From assembly GCA_031287575.1 (NCBI GenBank), contig JAITSV010000044.1:1-32460 (forward strand): DNA of 32,460 bases, written 5' to 3'. The notes under the pieces were generated by a model. The model searched no databases, was not told the DNA's origin, and was given only the letters and a program-made list of their open reading frames with translations. This DNA is from Desulfovibrio sp. Its GTDB lineage: Bacteria; Desulfobacterota; Desulfovibrionia; Desulfovibrionales; Desulfovibrionaceae. Positions 1-8,003 of this stretch are shown in pieces. Within the stretch, counting starts at the first letter, position 1. Every line of letters starts with the position of its first letter. A program made the translations under genes and the position numbers.

Positions 1-58
<58 letters not shown>

Positions 59-151
59 CGTCGCCATGCTGGCGGCACAGGCGCGCCCCGAAGAACATAG
101 CAACGGCGCGGGCTGGTCGCAAGCGGGCGTGGCCTTGCGCGCAACGTGAAA

Positions 152-190
152 CCGCCGCCCCTTCGGCCCGTGCGGGCGAAAGGGCGGCGG
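152..190 (-). terminator. Hairpin downstream of nfnB
   Basis: A GC-rich near-perfect inverted repeat: CCGCCGCCC at the left pairs with GGGCGGCGG at the right, and the stem continues with small mismatches through an inner CCCG/CGGG pair around a TG loop. It lies about 130 bp past the nfnB stop codon. Only three T follow on the minus strand, so it is a weak intrinsic terminator at best, or a 3'-end stabilising stem. Confidence 0.45.
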
Positions 191-320
191 CATGCGTTCA
201 CCATGATGTGCGTTTGATGCGGCGTGCGGATGGAGATGGCGCGTGGCGATGGAGGGCGTGAAAATGGCCCGCGCGCGCACTCTGCCTTTCGGTTTCTGCT
301 GCGCTGCGCCGCCGTTCCCG

Positions 321-1766
321 TTACTCCCCGCCCTTCAGGCGGCGGCGGATTTCCTTGGCCGCCCTGCGTCCCGCGCCCATGGCCAGGATGACCGTGGCCG
401 CGCCGGTGACGATGTCGCCCCCGGCGAACACGTCGGGGATGGAGGTCTCGCCGGTTTCTTCATCTACCTCGATGTAGCCGCGCCTGCTCAGCTTCAGCTG
501 CGGCGTGGCTTCCAGCAGGATGGGATTGGGCCGGGTGCCCACGGCGATGACGGCAAGGTCGGTGGGCAGTTCGTAGGTGTCGCCTTCCACCGGCACCGGG
601 CTGCGGCGGCCCGACGCGTCCGGCTCGCCCAGTTGCATGCGTTGCAGGGTAACGCCGGTCAGGCGGCCCATCTCGTCGCCGTGGAAGGCCACGGGGTTGG
701 CCAGCAGTTCCAGGATCACGCCTTCTTCCTCGGCGTGTTCCAGTTCCTCGTGCCGGGCGGGCAGTTCGTCGCGGGTGCGGCGGTAGACGATGCGCACCGA
801 TTCCGCGCCCAGGCGCAGTGCCGTGCGCGCCGCGTCCATGGCCACGTTGCCGCCGCCGTACACCGTCACGTTGCGGCCCTGGTAGACCGGGGTGTCGTAG
901 TCGGGGAAGGAGTAGGCCCGGCCCAGGTTGACGCGGGTAAGGTATTCGTTGGCGGAAAAAACGCCGGTCAGGTTCTCGCCGGGCACGCCGAGAAAGCGTG
1001 GCAGCCCCGCGCCCACGCCGATGAACACGGCGCGGTAGCCTTCGGCGAACAGGTCGTCGATCGAAAAGGTGCGGCCACCCACCCAGTTGGTGACGAAGTC
1101 CACTTCCTGGGTGCGCAGGGCCTGCACTTCCTTTTCCACGATGGCCGATTTGGGCAGGCGGAATTCGGGAATGCCGTACACCAGCACCCCGCCCACCTCG
1201 TGCAGGGCCTCGAATACGGTCACCTTGATCCCGCGCGAGGAAAGATACCCCGCCACGGTCAGGCTGGCCGGGCCGCTGCCGATGCAGGCCACGCGCAGTT
1301 CCGGGTCCACCGCCGGACAGGTCAGTTTTGCGGAAAGATGGTCGCAGGCGTCGAGGGCCATGTAGGTGTCTGCCACGTAGCGTTCCAGACGGCCTATGGC
1401 CACGGGCTGGCCCTTGGCGTTCAGCACGCAGGCGCCCTCGCACTGGTTTTCCTGCGGGCACACCCGGCCGCACACGCCGGGCAGGCTGTTGGTGGACTTG
1501 ATGGTGCGGTAGGCGCCTTCCAGGTCACCCTTGGCAAGCTGGCCGATGAAGTCCCTGATGGGCACTTCAACCGGGCAGCCCTTGACGCACTTTGGGTTCT
1601 TGCATTGCAGGCAGCGCAGCGCCTCTTCCGTGGCCATCCGCTGGGTGTAGCCCAGGGCCACTTCCTCGAAGTTACGGATGCGCTCTGCGGCGGGCTGGCA
1701 GGGCATGTCCACGCGCGGGGCGATCTTGCGGCCCCCGGCGGGCTTGCGTTCGGCGGTGGCGGTCAT
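321..1766 (-). CDS. nfnB: NfnB/SudA-type NADPH-dependent ferredoxin:NAD+ oxidoreductase large subunit (GltD-like)
   Basis: A 481-residue flavoprotein of the glutamate synthase small-subunit/SudA family. The N-terminal third carries two cysteine clusters (CLQCKNPKCVKGCP and CGRVCPQENQCEGAC) expected to bind two [4Fe-4S] centres. An FAD Rossmann motif follows (GSGPASLTVAGYLSSRG), then an NADPH-binding motif (YGGGNVAMDAARTALRLG) and the C-terminal GDIVTGAATVILAMGAG flavin motif. In the family, NfnB works with NfnA to couple NADPH oxidation reversibly to ferredoxin and NAD+ reduction in the cytoplasm. I chose the ATG at 1766 because GGGGAG precedes it and family similarity starts there; an upstream in-frame ATG at 1844 would run into nfnA. 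The nfnA stop is only 4 bp upstream, so the two are co-transcribed. Without a glutamate synthase large subunit next door, GltD is less likely than NfnB/SudA. Confidence 0.88.
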   Translation of the reverse strand: MTATAERKPAGGRKIAPRVDMPCQPAAERIRNFEEVALGYTQRMATEEALRCLQCKNPKCVKGCPVEVPIRDFIGQLAKGDLEGAYRTIKSTNSLPGVCGRVCPQENQCEGACVLNAKGQPVAIGRLERYVADTYMALDACDHLSAKLTCPAVDPELRVACIGSGPASLTVAGYLSSRGIKVTVFEALHEVGGVLVYGIPEFRLPKSAIVEKEVQALRTQEVDFVTNWVGGRTFSIDDLFAEGYRAVFIGVGAGLPRFLGVPGENLTGVFSANEYLTRVNLGRAYSFPDYDTPVYQGRNVTVYGGGNVAMDAARTALRLGAESVRIVYRRTRDELPARHEELEHAEEEGVILELLANPVAFHGDEMGRLTGVTLQRMQLGEPDASGRRSPVPVEGDTYELPTDLAVIAVGTRPNPILLEATPQLKLSRRGYIEVDEETGETSIPDVFAGGDIVTGAATVILAMGAGRRAAKEIRRRLKGGE

Positions 1767-1770
1767 GGTC

Positions 1771-2619
1771 TTACTTCTCCCCCGCGCAGGTACACTTGCA
1801 GTGATGGTCGTACGATGCCTTCTCCTGCGGTTTGAAGGCGGCAAGGCGCTGGCGCAGTTCGTTGAAGTCCACCTTGTGGCCGTCGAACTCCGGGCCGTCC
1901 ACGCAGGCGAAGCGGGTTTCGCCGCCCACGCTCACGCGGCAGGCGCCGCACATGCCGATGCCGTCCACCATGATGGAGTTCAGGCTGACCGTGGTCTTCA
2001 CGCCGAAGGGCTCGGTGGTTTTGGCCACCGCCGCCATCATGGGCACGGGGCCAACGGCCACCACCTCGGACACGGTCTTGTCCGTTTCCAGCCGCTGGCG
2101 CAGCAGTTCGGTGACCAGGCCCTTGTGGCCGAAGCTGCCGTCGTCGGTGGACACCAGCACTTCCGGGCAGAAGGACGAAAGTTCGTTGTAAAAGAGCAGC
2201 AGGTCCTTGCTGCGCGCACCGATGACGGCCACCACGTGGTTGCCCGCCCTGTGGTGCCCCTTGGCGATGTGGTGCATGGCCGCGATGCCCGTGCCCCCGC
2301 CCACGCAGATGACCGTGCCCGCCTTTTCGATGTGGGTGGCCTTGCCCAGCGGGCCGCACAGGTCGAGGATGGAATCGCCCGCGTCCAGGGTTTCCAGCAG
2401 GGCGGTGGATTTGCCCATGACCAGATAGACGATGGTGATGGTGCCGCGTTCGGGATCGGCATCGGCGATGGTGAGCGGAATGCGTTCGCCCTTTTCGCAG
2501 ACGCGCAGAATGACGAAGTTGCCCGGCAGCGCCTTTTTGGCGATGTGCGGCGCATCGATGACCAGCTTGCTGGTCTGGCCGGGGATCAGTCGCTCTTTTT
2601 CCAGTATCTTGCAGGGCAT
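1771..2619 (-). CDS. nfnA: NfnA/SudB-type ferredoxin:NADP+ oxidoreductase small subunit
   Basis: A 282-residue protein of the ferredoxin-NADP reductase/PyrK-like family. It shows a flavin-binding ERIPLTIAD motif near residue 55, a nucleotide-binding CVGGGTGIAAMHHIA motif near residue 105, and a C-terminal [2Fe-2S] cysteine set (MCGACRV followed by RFACVDGP). The extreme C-terminus has an extra HHCKCTC cluster of unclear role. In the family this subunit carries the FAD that handles NAD(H) and one [2Fe-2S] cluster, and partners NfnB. The start at 2619 is set by AAGGAAG seven bases upstream; the reading frame stays open for 72 more codons upstream but that part has no family likeness. It is the first gene of the nfnA-nfnB operon. 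A promoter candidate sits at 2766-2794, giving a leader of about 140 nt that contains a 15-bp palindrome. Confidence 0.87.
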   Translation of the reverse strand: MPCKILEKERLIPGQTSKLVIDAPHIAKKALPGNFVILRVCEKGERIPLTIADADPERGTITIVYLVMGKSTALLETLDAGDSILDLCGPLGKATHIEKAGTVICVGGGTGIAAMHHIAKGHHRAGNHVVAVIGARSKDLLLFYNELSSFCPEVLVSTDDGSFGHKGLVTELLRQRLETDKTVSEVVAVGPVPMMAAVAKTTEPFGVKTTVSLNSIMVDGIGMCGACRVSVGGETRFACVDGPEFDGHKVDFNELRQRLAAFKPQEKASYDHHCKCTCAGEK

Positions 2620-2683
2620 GCGCGTGCTTCCTTCCTTGCGGGGGATTGGCTGTCCGCCTGGTGTTGCCGCGGTGTGCCGTGCA

Positions 2684-2698
2684 GGCACGGACCGTGCC
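2684..2698. promoter_or_regulatory. Palindrome in nfnA leader
   Basis: GGCACGGACCGTGCC is a perfect palindrome with one central base. A further CCGTGC half-site lies at 2677-2682. It is about 65 bp upstream of the nfnA start, downstream of the predicted promoter. It could be an operator or a small RNA hairpin; nothing identifies the cognate protein. Confidence 0.35.
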
Positions 2699-2765
2699 GT
2701 GGCGGACGACGGTTGCCGGGGTGCCGTGGAGAAAACGGCCGCAACCGGTTGAACGGTCAGCGACC

Positions 2766-2794
2766 TTCGTAAGTTCTGCGCCCGCGCAATGCAA
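2766..2794 (-). promoter_or_regulatory. Candidate sigma70 promoter of nfnAB
   Basis: On the minus strand, TTGCAT (2794-2789) and TACGAA (2771-2766) are spaced by 17 bp. The spacer is very GC-rich and is occupied by one arm of a 13-bp inverted repeat, which suggests regulation at this promoter. Prediction from hexamer match and spacing only. Confidence 0.4.
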
Positions 2795-2819
2795 GAAAAA
2801 TGCGGGTTGCGCGGGCGCA
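2777..2819. repeat. Perfect 13-bp inverted repeat overlapping the nfnA promoter
   Basis: TGCGCCCGCGCAA (2777-2789) is the exact reverse complement of TTGCGCGGGCGCA (2807-2819), separated by a 17-nt A-rich loop. One arm fills the spacer of the predicted nfnA promoter. No gene ends nearby on the minus strand, so a terminator role is unlikely. The surrounding 348-bp gap (2620-2967) otherwise shows only the leader palindrome and an AT-rich patch near 2829-2846 (CATAAT at 2833-2838) that might serve the plus-strand gene. Confidence 0.6.
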
Positions 2820-2967
2820 CGGACGGATGTAACATAATGTATCAAATCAGCGGGCACATCGGCCTGGCGGGACCGCGCGCAAACGCACCGCCACACGCCG
2901 ATACGCAACCGGCTTCGCATCGGAGCCGGGAACAGGCAGTCAGGGACAGGCAGTCAGGGGATCGGCC

Positions 2968-3432
2968 ATGGACATCGGCGACGCAACCTCGTCACGCGGC
3001 CTTGCCGCGTACAGCCGCGCACTGACCCGCGATGCGGGCGATGCGCTGGGGCTGCTTTCCGCCAAGCGTACCAAGACGGCCTTTTCCCTCGGCCCGCTGA
3101 CGGTCAGCTACGAGACCGAAACCTCCCCCACGGCGCAGGACGCCGCCGTACAGGCCGCCGAATCGCTGCAACGCATGCGGGCCTTCAACTTCGCCGATAG
3201 CCTGCAAACGCAGCAACTACTGGCGGAGCTGGCACCCTCGCAAGGTACGCCGGATGGCGACTCCGGGGGCACGGCATCGCTCGGTGCCAACCCGGATGCC
3301 GCCGCCCAGGCCACCCAGGCTTCGCTGACCGGAGAGGCAATCCCCACCCGCACCCCTGCGGCAGGCGCCCGCGCCTATGCCCGCTCCGCCTCCCTCGTGC
3401 ATGGTACGCCCATGATCCAGACCTCCGTATAA
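2968..3432 (+). CDS. Small hypothetical protein, Ala/Thr/Ser-rich C-terminus
   Basis: A 154-residue protein that I do not recognise. The first ~50 residues look folded (FSLGPLTVSYETE, near residue 40), then comes a helical stretch rich in Ala/Gln (roughly residues 52-85), then a low-complexity Ala/Gly/Thr/Ser tail. There is no signal peptide or membrane segment. AGGGG lies about 8 bases before the ATG at 2968. It stands alone: nfnA is divergent on one side and the GH57 gene converges on the other. The pattern resembles small flagellar or cell-surface accessory proteins only superficially, and I assign no function. It is probably real because the plus frame runs from a plausible RBS to a convergent hairpin at 3547-3584. 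Confidence 0.55.
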   Translation: MDIGDATSSRGLAAYSRALTRDAGDALGLLSAKRTKTAFSLGPLTVSYETETSPTAQDAAVQAAESLQRMRAFNFADSLQTQQLLAELAPSQGTPDGDSGGTASLGANPDAAAQATQASLTGEAIPTRTPAAGARAYARSASLVHGTPMIQTSV

Positions 3433-3522
3433 GCCCGCCCCCGACCGTTCTCCTCTTGCCGCCTTGTCTTCTTGCCGTTTCGTCGTGGCCTTTTGTGGGC
3501 GTGGCCAGAGTTTTTTGCAATT

Positions 3523-3535
3523 GACATTCGTTATC
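3523..3535. promoter_or_regulatory. Fur-box-like AT-rich element (weak)
   Basis: GACATT-C-GTTATC matches 9 of 12 positions of the inverted-hexamer form of the Fur consensus (GATAAT-N-ATTATC). It sits in a conspicuous AT-rich island (3509-3547) inside GC-rich DNA, between two convergent genes. Its position gives no obvious target, so this may be chance. Confidence 0.2.
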
Positions 3536-3546
3536 ATTTAAGTGAC

Positions 3547-3584
3547 AACGGCCTCGTGGCAGCTTTCCGTGCCCGAGGCCGTTT
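3547..3584. terminator. Hairpin between convergent genes
   Basis: The arms AACGGCCTCG (3547-3556) and CGAGGCCGTT (3574-3583) pair perfectly over 10 bp with a 17-nt loop. TTT closes the right arm for plus-strand transcripts. It lies between the stop of the 154-residue protein and the end of the GH57 gene, and could end both transcripts. Confidence 0.6.
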
Positions 3585-3606
3585 CCATATCTGGAGAATG
3601 CGGGCG

Positions 3607-6051
3607 CTACACCCGAAAGCCCAACAGGGCCGCGCATTGCCGGGCCTGTGCCCCGGTAGCCGCGCCGTTGTTTTGCAGCCGCTCCCACATGCGGTTCTGC
3701 ACGGCCCACCAGTCGAAATCGGGCGCCACCTCGTGGGTGCGCTGCACGGCTCCGCACAGCCCGGCCCAGTCCGGCGCGGGTGCGGCCAGCAGTTCCAGCA
3801 GGTGGTCCCGGATCAGTTGGTGCAGCCCGTGCCGCTGCCGGGGTGACGGTTGCAGCGAGCGCAGCAGTTCCAGCCCCTGCCGCCATGCGGCTTCACCGTG
3901 GGATTCACCGCCGGGGAAGGGGGTTGCCGGGGGCTCCGTTACCAGCGCCAGACCCAGTTGCGGGGCCAGGTCGGCCCACAGGTGGCTGGCGGGCATGTCG
4001 TGCTGGGCCTCTTCCCACGGGTCCACAAGGGCCAGGGCCTGACGCGCCAGCGCGGTGCGCCGGGGGGCTTGAGTCCGTTCCTCGCCGTGCAGCAGGGCCA
4101 GCAACAGGGCCTGACGGGCGTTCAGCGGCAGGTCGGCCACGGACAGGGACGTTGCGACGGCATCGGGTTCCGCCACGGGGCGAACGGTGATGCGCGAGGC
4201 GCGGGCGGACGTGGACGGCCCCGGCGGCTGCCAGGTGAAGCGCACGGCGCGGCCCTCCGTCTCCAGCGGCAGGCGCAGGGCGGCGGTGCCGGTAATGTTG
4301 TTGGGGATGTCGGCCGTGGTGTTGCCGTCTGGGGTGTCATGCGCGTCATGGGCGTCATACGCATCATGCGCGTCATGGGCATCGGGGGTCACGTCCACTT
4401 CGGCGCCCGGCCAGGCGTGGGTTGCCGTGCTGCCCGGCGCGGGCAGGCCGTGTTCCGCGCGCAGCCGCCACAGGGCCTGAAGCACCAGGCTGGCGTCCGT
4501 GCCGCGCCGGGGCAGAACGGTGCGGGACAGGATGTCCGCCCCGGTGCCTTCCTCCGGCTTGTTGGAGGTGGCATGGGCCAGGTGCTCCGCAAGGCGCGGC
4601 AGCAGGTCCGGCCCGCCGGTGGCGGTGCACAGGTCCAGGGCGCGCAGGGCATAGGTCATGGCGTTCACCGGCTCGATGCGCGAAATTTCGTCGAAGAACC
4701 AGGCGCAGCTGGCAAACGACGCCAGCCCCGCCTCTTGCATGGCCAGCAGCTTCCACGCCGCGTCGGCCTGTTGCCCGGCTATGCCGGGTGCCAGATGCGC
4801 GGCGGCAAAGGCCTCGCGCGCGGACGCATCGCCGCCATGGGCCAGCACCTGGCCGTAGGCCAGCAGGGCGGCCTTGGGATCGCGGAACAGCGCGGACCCG
4901 GCGGCGGCGAAGTGGGCGTCCAGCCCCTGCTTGACCGCGTCCAGCCCCTGACGCAGGGGGCCGCGCCAGCGCTGGTTCCAGCCGGGGTGCCCGCCGTCGG
5001 TGCAGCCGCAGTCGGAGCGCCAGCGTTCCACGCCGTGGGCGCAACTCCACGACGACGGTTCGTGCAGCAGCACCCGCATGCGCGGCGGGTTGCGGTGGCG
5101 GAAGGCCGCGAAATTGGTCAGCGCCACTCCGTCGCGTCCGGCGTAGCCCTGGGCCAGCACATGGGCCAAGGCCATTTCGCCGAAGGTGAAGTGGTGGCCA
5201 TAGGTTTCGCCGTCGGTGCACACGGCCAGCAGGCGGTCCCCGTTGCCGGGGGCGTCGCCGCCCCGTTCCTCGCCGGGGGGCACGGGCAGGGCACGGGCCG
5301 CGTCGGCCAGCCTGCGCCAGAAGATTTCGCCGTCGCGCAAAAGTTGCTCGAACGCCACGGCCCGCGAGATGGGGCCGTCGTAGAAGAAGATGTCGATGCT
5401 CCGACCGGAGGGCAGTTCCGCCCGGTAGGGCAGGCCGATGTCCAGCGAGCCTTCGTGCACCGGCTGCCACGCGGCATTGGCCTGGTCGATGCCGTCCAGC
5501 GCGGCCACGGCACGGGCCTGGCGCGGGGCCAGCACGGTGAAGGCGATGCCCGCCTCCGCCAGGGTTTCCAGCGTGGGGGTATCCACGGCGGCCTCGGGCA
5601 GCCACATGCCTTCGGGCGTACGTCCGAAACGCGCCGTGAAGTCGGCCACGGCCCATGCGGTTTCCACCTCGCGGTCGAGCGGGGTGGCCAGGGGCATGAT
5701 GACGTGATGGTACACCTGGGCCATGGCGTTGCCGTGCCCCCAGCGCGCCGCGCTTGTCCGGTCGCCTTCCACCATGCGGCGCAGGGTGTCCGGCGCGTGG
5801 CGGTCCATCCAGCGCAGCAGGGTGGGCCCGGCGTTGAAGCTGGTCCATTCGTAGCAGTTCAGGATGTCGCCGATGCGCCCCTCGCGTTCCAGGCGGCGCG
5901 CCCACCCCAGCGGGGCGTAACTTTCCCGAAGGATGCGGGTATTCCAGTCGGGGGCGGGGGCTGCGCTGCCTTCGGGCAAAATATCATCCAGCCACGGATC
6001 CTCGCGGGGGGGCTGGTAGAAATGGCCGTGGATGCACAGGCTGCGGGGCAT
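3607..6051 (-). CDS. Glycoside hydrolase family 57 protein (DUF3536-type)
   Basis: An 814-residue cytoplasmic protein; no signal peptide is visible. GH57 motifs appear in order: HGHFYQPP at residues 8-15; WLPEAAVD at 150-157, with E153 as candidate nucleophile; FFYDGPIS at 222-229, with D225 as candidate acid/base; and DGETYGHH at 280-287. The long C-terminal part is helical and resembles the DUF3536 region that follows GH57 domains in many bacteria. The family cleaves or rearranges alpha-glucans (amylase, branching or related activities); the exact substrate cannot be read here. AGGAGG seven bases before the ATG at 6051 fixes the start; a further in-frame ATG at 6150 overlaps the divergent gene's start. 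A His-Asp-Ala repeat (DAHDAHDAYDAHDAHD) interrupts the protein around residue 560. It is transcribed divergently from the TPR gene, 98 bp away. Confidence 0.8.
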   Translation of the reverse strand: MPRSLCIHGHFYQPPREDPWLDDILPEGSAAPAPDWNTRILRESYAPLGWARRLEREGRIGDILNCYEWTSFNAGPTLLRWMDRHAPDTLRRMVEGDRTSAARWGHGNAMAQVYHHVIMPLATPLDREVETAWAVADFTARFGRTPEGMWLPEAAVDTPTLETLAEAGIAFTVLAPRQARAVAALDGIDQANAAWQPVHEGSLDIGLPYRAELPSGRSIDIFFYDGPISRAVAFEQLLRDGEIFWRRLADAARALPVPPGEERGGDAPGNGDRLLAVCTDGETYGHHFTFGEMALAHVLAQGYAGRDGVALTNFAAFRHRNPPRMRVLLHEPSSWSCAHGVERWRSDCGCTDGGHPGWNQRWRGPLRQGLDAVKQGLDAHFAAAGSALFRDPKAALLAYGQVLAHGGDASAREAFAAAHLAPGIAGQQADAAWKLLAMQEAGLASFASCAWFFDEISRIEPVNAMTYALRALDLCTATGGPDLLPRLAEHLAHATSNKPEEGTGADILSRTVLPRRGTDASLVLQALWRLRAEHGLPAPGSTATHAWPGAEVDVTPDAHDAHDAYDAHDAHDTPDGNTTADIPNNITGTAALRLPLETEGRAVRFTWQPPGPSTSARASRITVRPVAEPDAVATSLSVADLPLNARQALLLALLHGEERTQAPRRTALARQALALVDPWEEAQHDMPASHLWADLAPQLGLALVTEPPATPFPGGESHGEAAWRQGLELLRSLQPSPRQRHGLHQLIRDHLLELLAAPAPDWAGLCGAVQRTHEVAPDFDWWAVQNRMWERLQNNGAATGAQARQCAALLGFRV
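4334..4387 (-). repeat. 9-bp tandem repeat encoding His-Asp-Ala units in the GH57 gene
   Basis: Six units of a degenerate nonamer (type GCGTCATGG on the plus strand) follow each other. On the coding strand they give repeated DAH/DAY triplets. The unit length keeps the frame, so copy number can vary without breaking the gene. It falls in a linker, away from the catalytic motifs. Confidence 0.8.
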
Positions 6052-6149
6052 GGGGACCTCCTGGTTGCCGTCAGGATACACTGCCTCGCGCCACGGGGAA
6101 AGGAGCCCCACCCGACCATGGGGGCACAAGCAGGGTTTACGGGGGAGCA

Positions 6150-7055
6150 ATGCAAGGCTATCATCATGCCGTAGCCAATCGGGGGTTCGCCGTGAACGTC
6201 GATACGGAAATGGTGAAGGATTTTCCCGTGCTGGGCGAAAAGCCCAGGCGCGGGGTCTTTTCCACGACGGCCGATATGAAAATCGGTTTCGGCGGAACGC
6301 GGCGTACCGTGCAGCAGAACGTGATGATCTACGTGAACCAGCGCGAGGACGGCTGTTACGATGCCCAGGCGCTGAACGACAACTACGTACCCACCGGCGA
6401 GACCACCATCCTCACCTATGAGGACCTCGTCCTCGACTACATTCCCGAACCCGCCGTCTACCACGAGAAGGTGTATCCGGCCATGCGCGAGTTGGCCGGG
6501 CACATCGCGCGCGGCGAACGCCACCGTGAGCGCGGCGAGACCTGGAGCGCCGAATTCGAGTTCCAGAACGCCCTGGCCATCGACGAGCAGAACGTGCGCG
6601 CCACCTTCGGGCTGGGGCTGACCTACCTTGCCCGCGAAGACCTGGACAAGGCGCGCGAGGTGTTCCAGCGGCTTATCGCCCTGCCCGGCGCCTTCGACCC
6701 GCGCCACAAGCACATGTTCAACGACTTCGGCATCAAGCTGCGCAAAAGCCGCATGTTCGGAGAGGCGCTGCGCTTCTACGCCCGCGCCGCGCAACTGGCG
6801 CCCAAGGACGACCACCTGCTGTACAACATCGCCCGCACCCTGTTCGAGTCCGGCGATTTCGAGAAGGCCAACGGGTTTCTGTGCCGCGCCCTGTCCCTGA
6901 ACCCCCGGCTGGAGGAAGGGCAGCAGTTGCGCGCCATCATCGCCGTGCGCAAGGGCCGCGAGGTGGGGCACCCCATGGACATGCCGCAGGAACTGTTGCT
7001 GAACGATCCGTGCGATGTGCCGGAGGCCTTGACCGACGGAGCGGAAAGCTATTAG
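6150..7055 (+). CDS. Tetratricopeptide-repeat protein of a deltaproteobacterial family
   Basis: A 301-residue soluble protein. An N-terminal region with RRGVFSTTADMKIGFGGTRR and a YVNQREDGCYDAQALNDNYVPTGET block precedes TPR-like helical pairs from about residue 120 to 275 (AEFEFQNALAIDEQNVRATFGLGLTYL, then AREVFQRLIALP and YNIARTLFESGDFEKANGFL, among others). I associate this arrangement with a conserved sulfate-reducer TPR family, but no function is known to me; TPRs normally hold protein partners together. The start is uncertain: the ATG at 6150 has GGGGGAG very close (3 nt), while family similarity begins around residue 20-30 and ATG 6210 is also possible. A strong hairpin follows the stop. 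The divergent GH57 neighbour may share its promoter region. Confidence 0.75.
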   Translation: MQGYHHAVANRGFAVNVDTEMVKDFPVLGEKPRRGVFSTTADMKIGFGGTRRTVQQNVMIYVNQREDGCYDAQALNDNYVPTGETTILTYEDLVLDYIPEPAVYHEKVYPAMRELAGHIARGERHRERGETWSAEFEFQNALAIDEQNVRATFGLGLTYLAREDLDKAREVFQRLIALPGAFDPRHKHMFNDFGIKLRKSRMFGEALRFYARAAQLAPKDDHLLYNIARTLFESGDFEKANGFLCRALSLNPRLEEGQQLRAIIAVRKGREVGHPMDMPQELLLNDPCDVPEALTDGAESY

Positions 7056-7088
7056 CTGCAAGGGTGTTGCGGCTCGTGAAAATGTTGC

Positions 7089-7116
7089 GGGGCGGCGTTC
7101 TGAAGAACGCCGCCCC
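7089..7116. terminator. Bidirectional intrinsic terminator
   Basis: GGGGCGGCGTTC and GAACGCCGCCCC form a perfect 12-bp stem around a TGAA loop. TTC-rich DNA follows on the plus strand, and a TTTTC run follows on the minus strand about 10 bases out. It separates the convergent TPR gene and dmsC-like gene, and can serve both. Confidence 0.85.
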
Positions 7117-7158
7117 GTGTTCATTCAGGCAAAGGCCATGCGGTGGCAGGGGGGGGCG

Positions 7159-8001
7159 TTAATACGGAATGCCCAGATTCATCGCCGCATGCACGGTGGC
7201 CCCGAAGAACACCGCCCGGCCCGCCAGTTCGCCCAGCAGCACCAGCGGCCCCATCCAGCGGGGAATGCGCGGGCTGCGGATCATCACCACCAGCGGCACC
7301 ACGATGCCCAGCACCAGCCGCGCCCAGTACAGGGGCGACGCCAGCCACGCGCGCGCGGTCATCTGCATCACCGTGCCGCCCGATGCCCACACGCAGGGCA
7401 CGATGACGTACACGGCAAGCGCCGCCGCAAGGCTGCCCAGCAGCACGGCGCGCAGCATGGGCTGGCTGCCTTCGCCCGCGAACCAGCTGCCGAACGAGGC
7501 CCCCAGCAGCAGCGCCGACAGCAGGAAGAACCCCAGCGGCGCGGCGTTGTGCAGGGCGGGCATGGCGGGCGGGGCATAGGTCATGCCCGAGGTGTACAGG
7601 GCGGCCAGGCCCACCAGCGCGGCGGCCCCGCGCAGGGCCGCGCCCGCCTTGCCGGTGACGGCGGCCACGGCCAGCAGCGCGGCGAACGCGCCAAAGGCCA
7701 GGATCTCGCGGCTCAGCCAGGCCTTTTCCAGGTGGGCCAGGGTGCGCACCGCCCCTTCCGGATGCCCCAGATGGAACAGCGAGGCCAGCAGGGCCACGCC
7801 CATGACGATGGTGGCGGTCAGCCATTCCGTGCGGCTTCCGGGGGCGTTGCCGCCCGTGCCCGCTGTGCCCGCTGTGGTAGGCGTGGCCGCGCAGGCGCCG
7901 CCCGCGCAGCCGCACGAGCGAACGGCCAGCAGCAGGGCCATGCCCACGGCGGCCTGCGACAGTACGGTGAACAACACCAGGGGAAGTTCGATGTTCTGCA
8001 T
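7159..8001 (-). CDS. dmsC: DmsC-like membrane anchor subunit of a molybdopterin oxidoreductase
   Basis: A 280-residue integral membrane protein with about eight hydrophobic segments, the usual size and topology of DmsC. The family-typical stretch SLFHLGHPEGAVRTLAHL followed by AWLSREI is present around residues 74-98. DmsC anchors the catalytic and iron-sulfur subunits to the membrane and passes electrons from menaquinol. An Ala/Thr/Gly-rich loop (about residues 30-55) with CGCAGGAC is specific to this copy. GAGGAGG upstream of the ATG at 8001 fixes the start and overlaps the dmsB stop, which is 2 bp away, so translation is likely coupled. It is the last gene of the torD-dmsA-dmsB-dmsC-like operon and ends before the hairpin at 7089-7116. 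Confidence 0.85.
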   Translation of the reverse strand: MQNIELPLVLFTVLSQAAVGMALLLAVRSCGCAGGACAATPTTAGTAGTGGNAPGSRTEWLTATIVMGVALLASLFHLGHPEGAVRTLAHLEKAWLSREILAFGAFAALLAVAAVTGKAGAALRGAAALVGLAALYTSGMTYAPPAMPALHNAAPLGFFLLSALLLGASFGSWFAGEGSQPMLRAVLLGSLAAALAVYVIVPCVWASGGTVMQMTARAWLASPLYWARLVLGIVVPLVVMIRSPRIPRWMGPLVLLGELAGRAVFFGATVHAAMNLGIPY

Positions 8002-8003
8002 GG

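Noticed and set aside
321..1844. NfnB-like gene as a glutamate synthase small subunit (gltD)
   Set aside because: No glutamate synthase large subunit is adjacent, while an NfnA/SudB partner lies 4 bp upstream.
3850..6174. A 774-codon plus-strand open frame antisense to the GH57 gene
   Set aside because: The GH57 motifs and a consensus RBS are on the minus strand; the antisense frame is Gly/His/Gln-rich shadow sequence.
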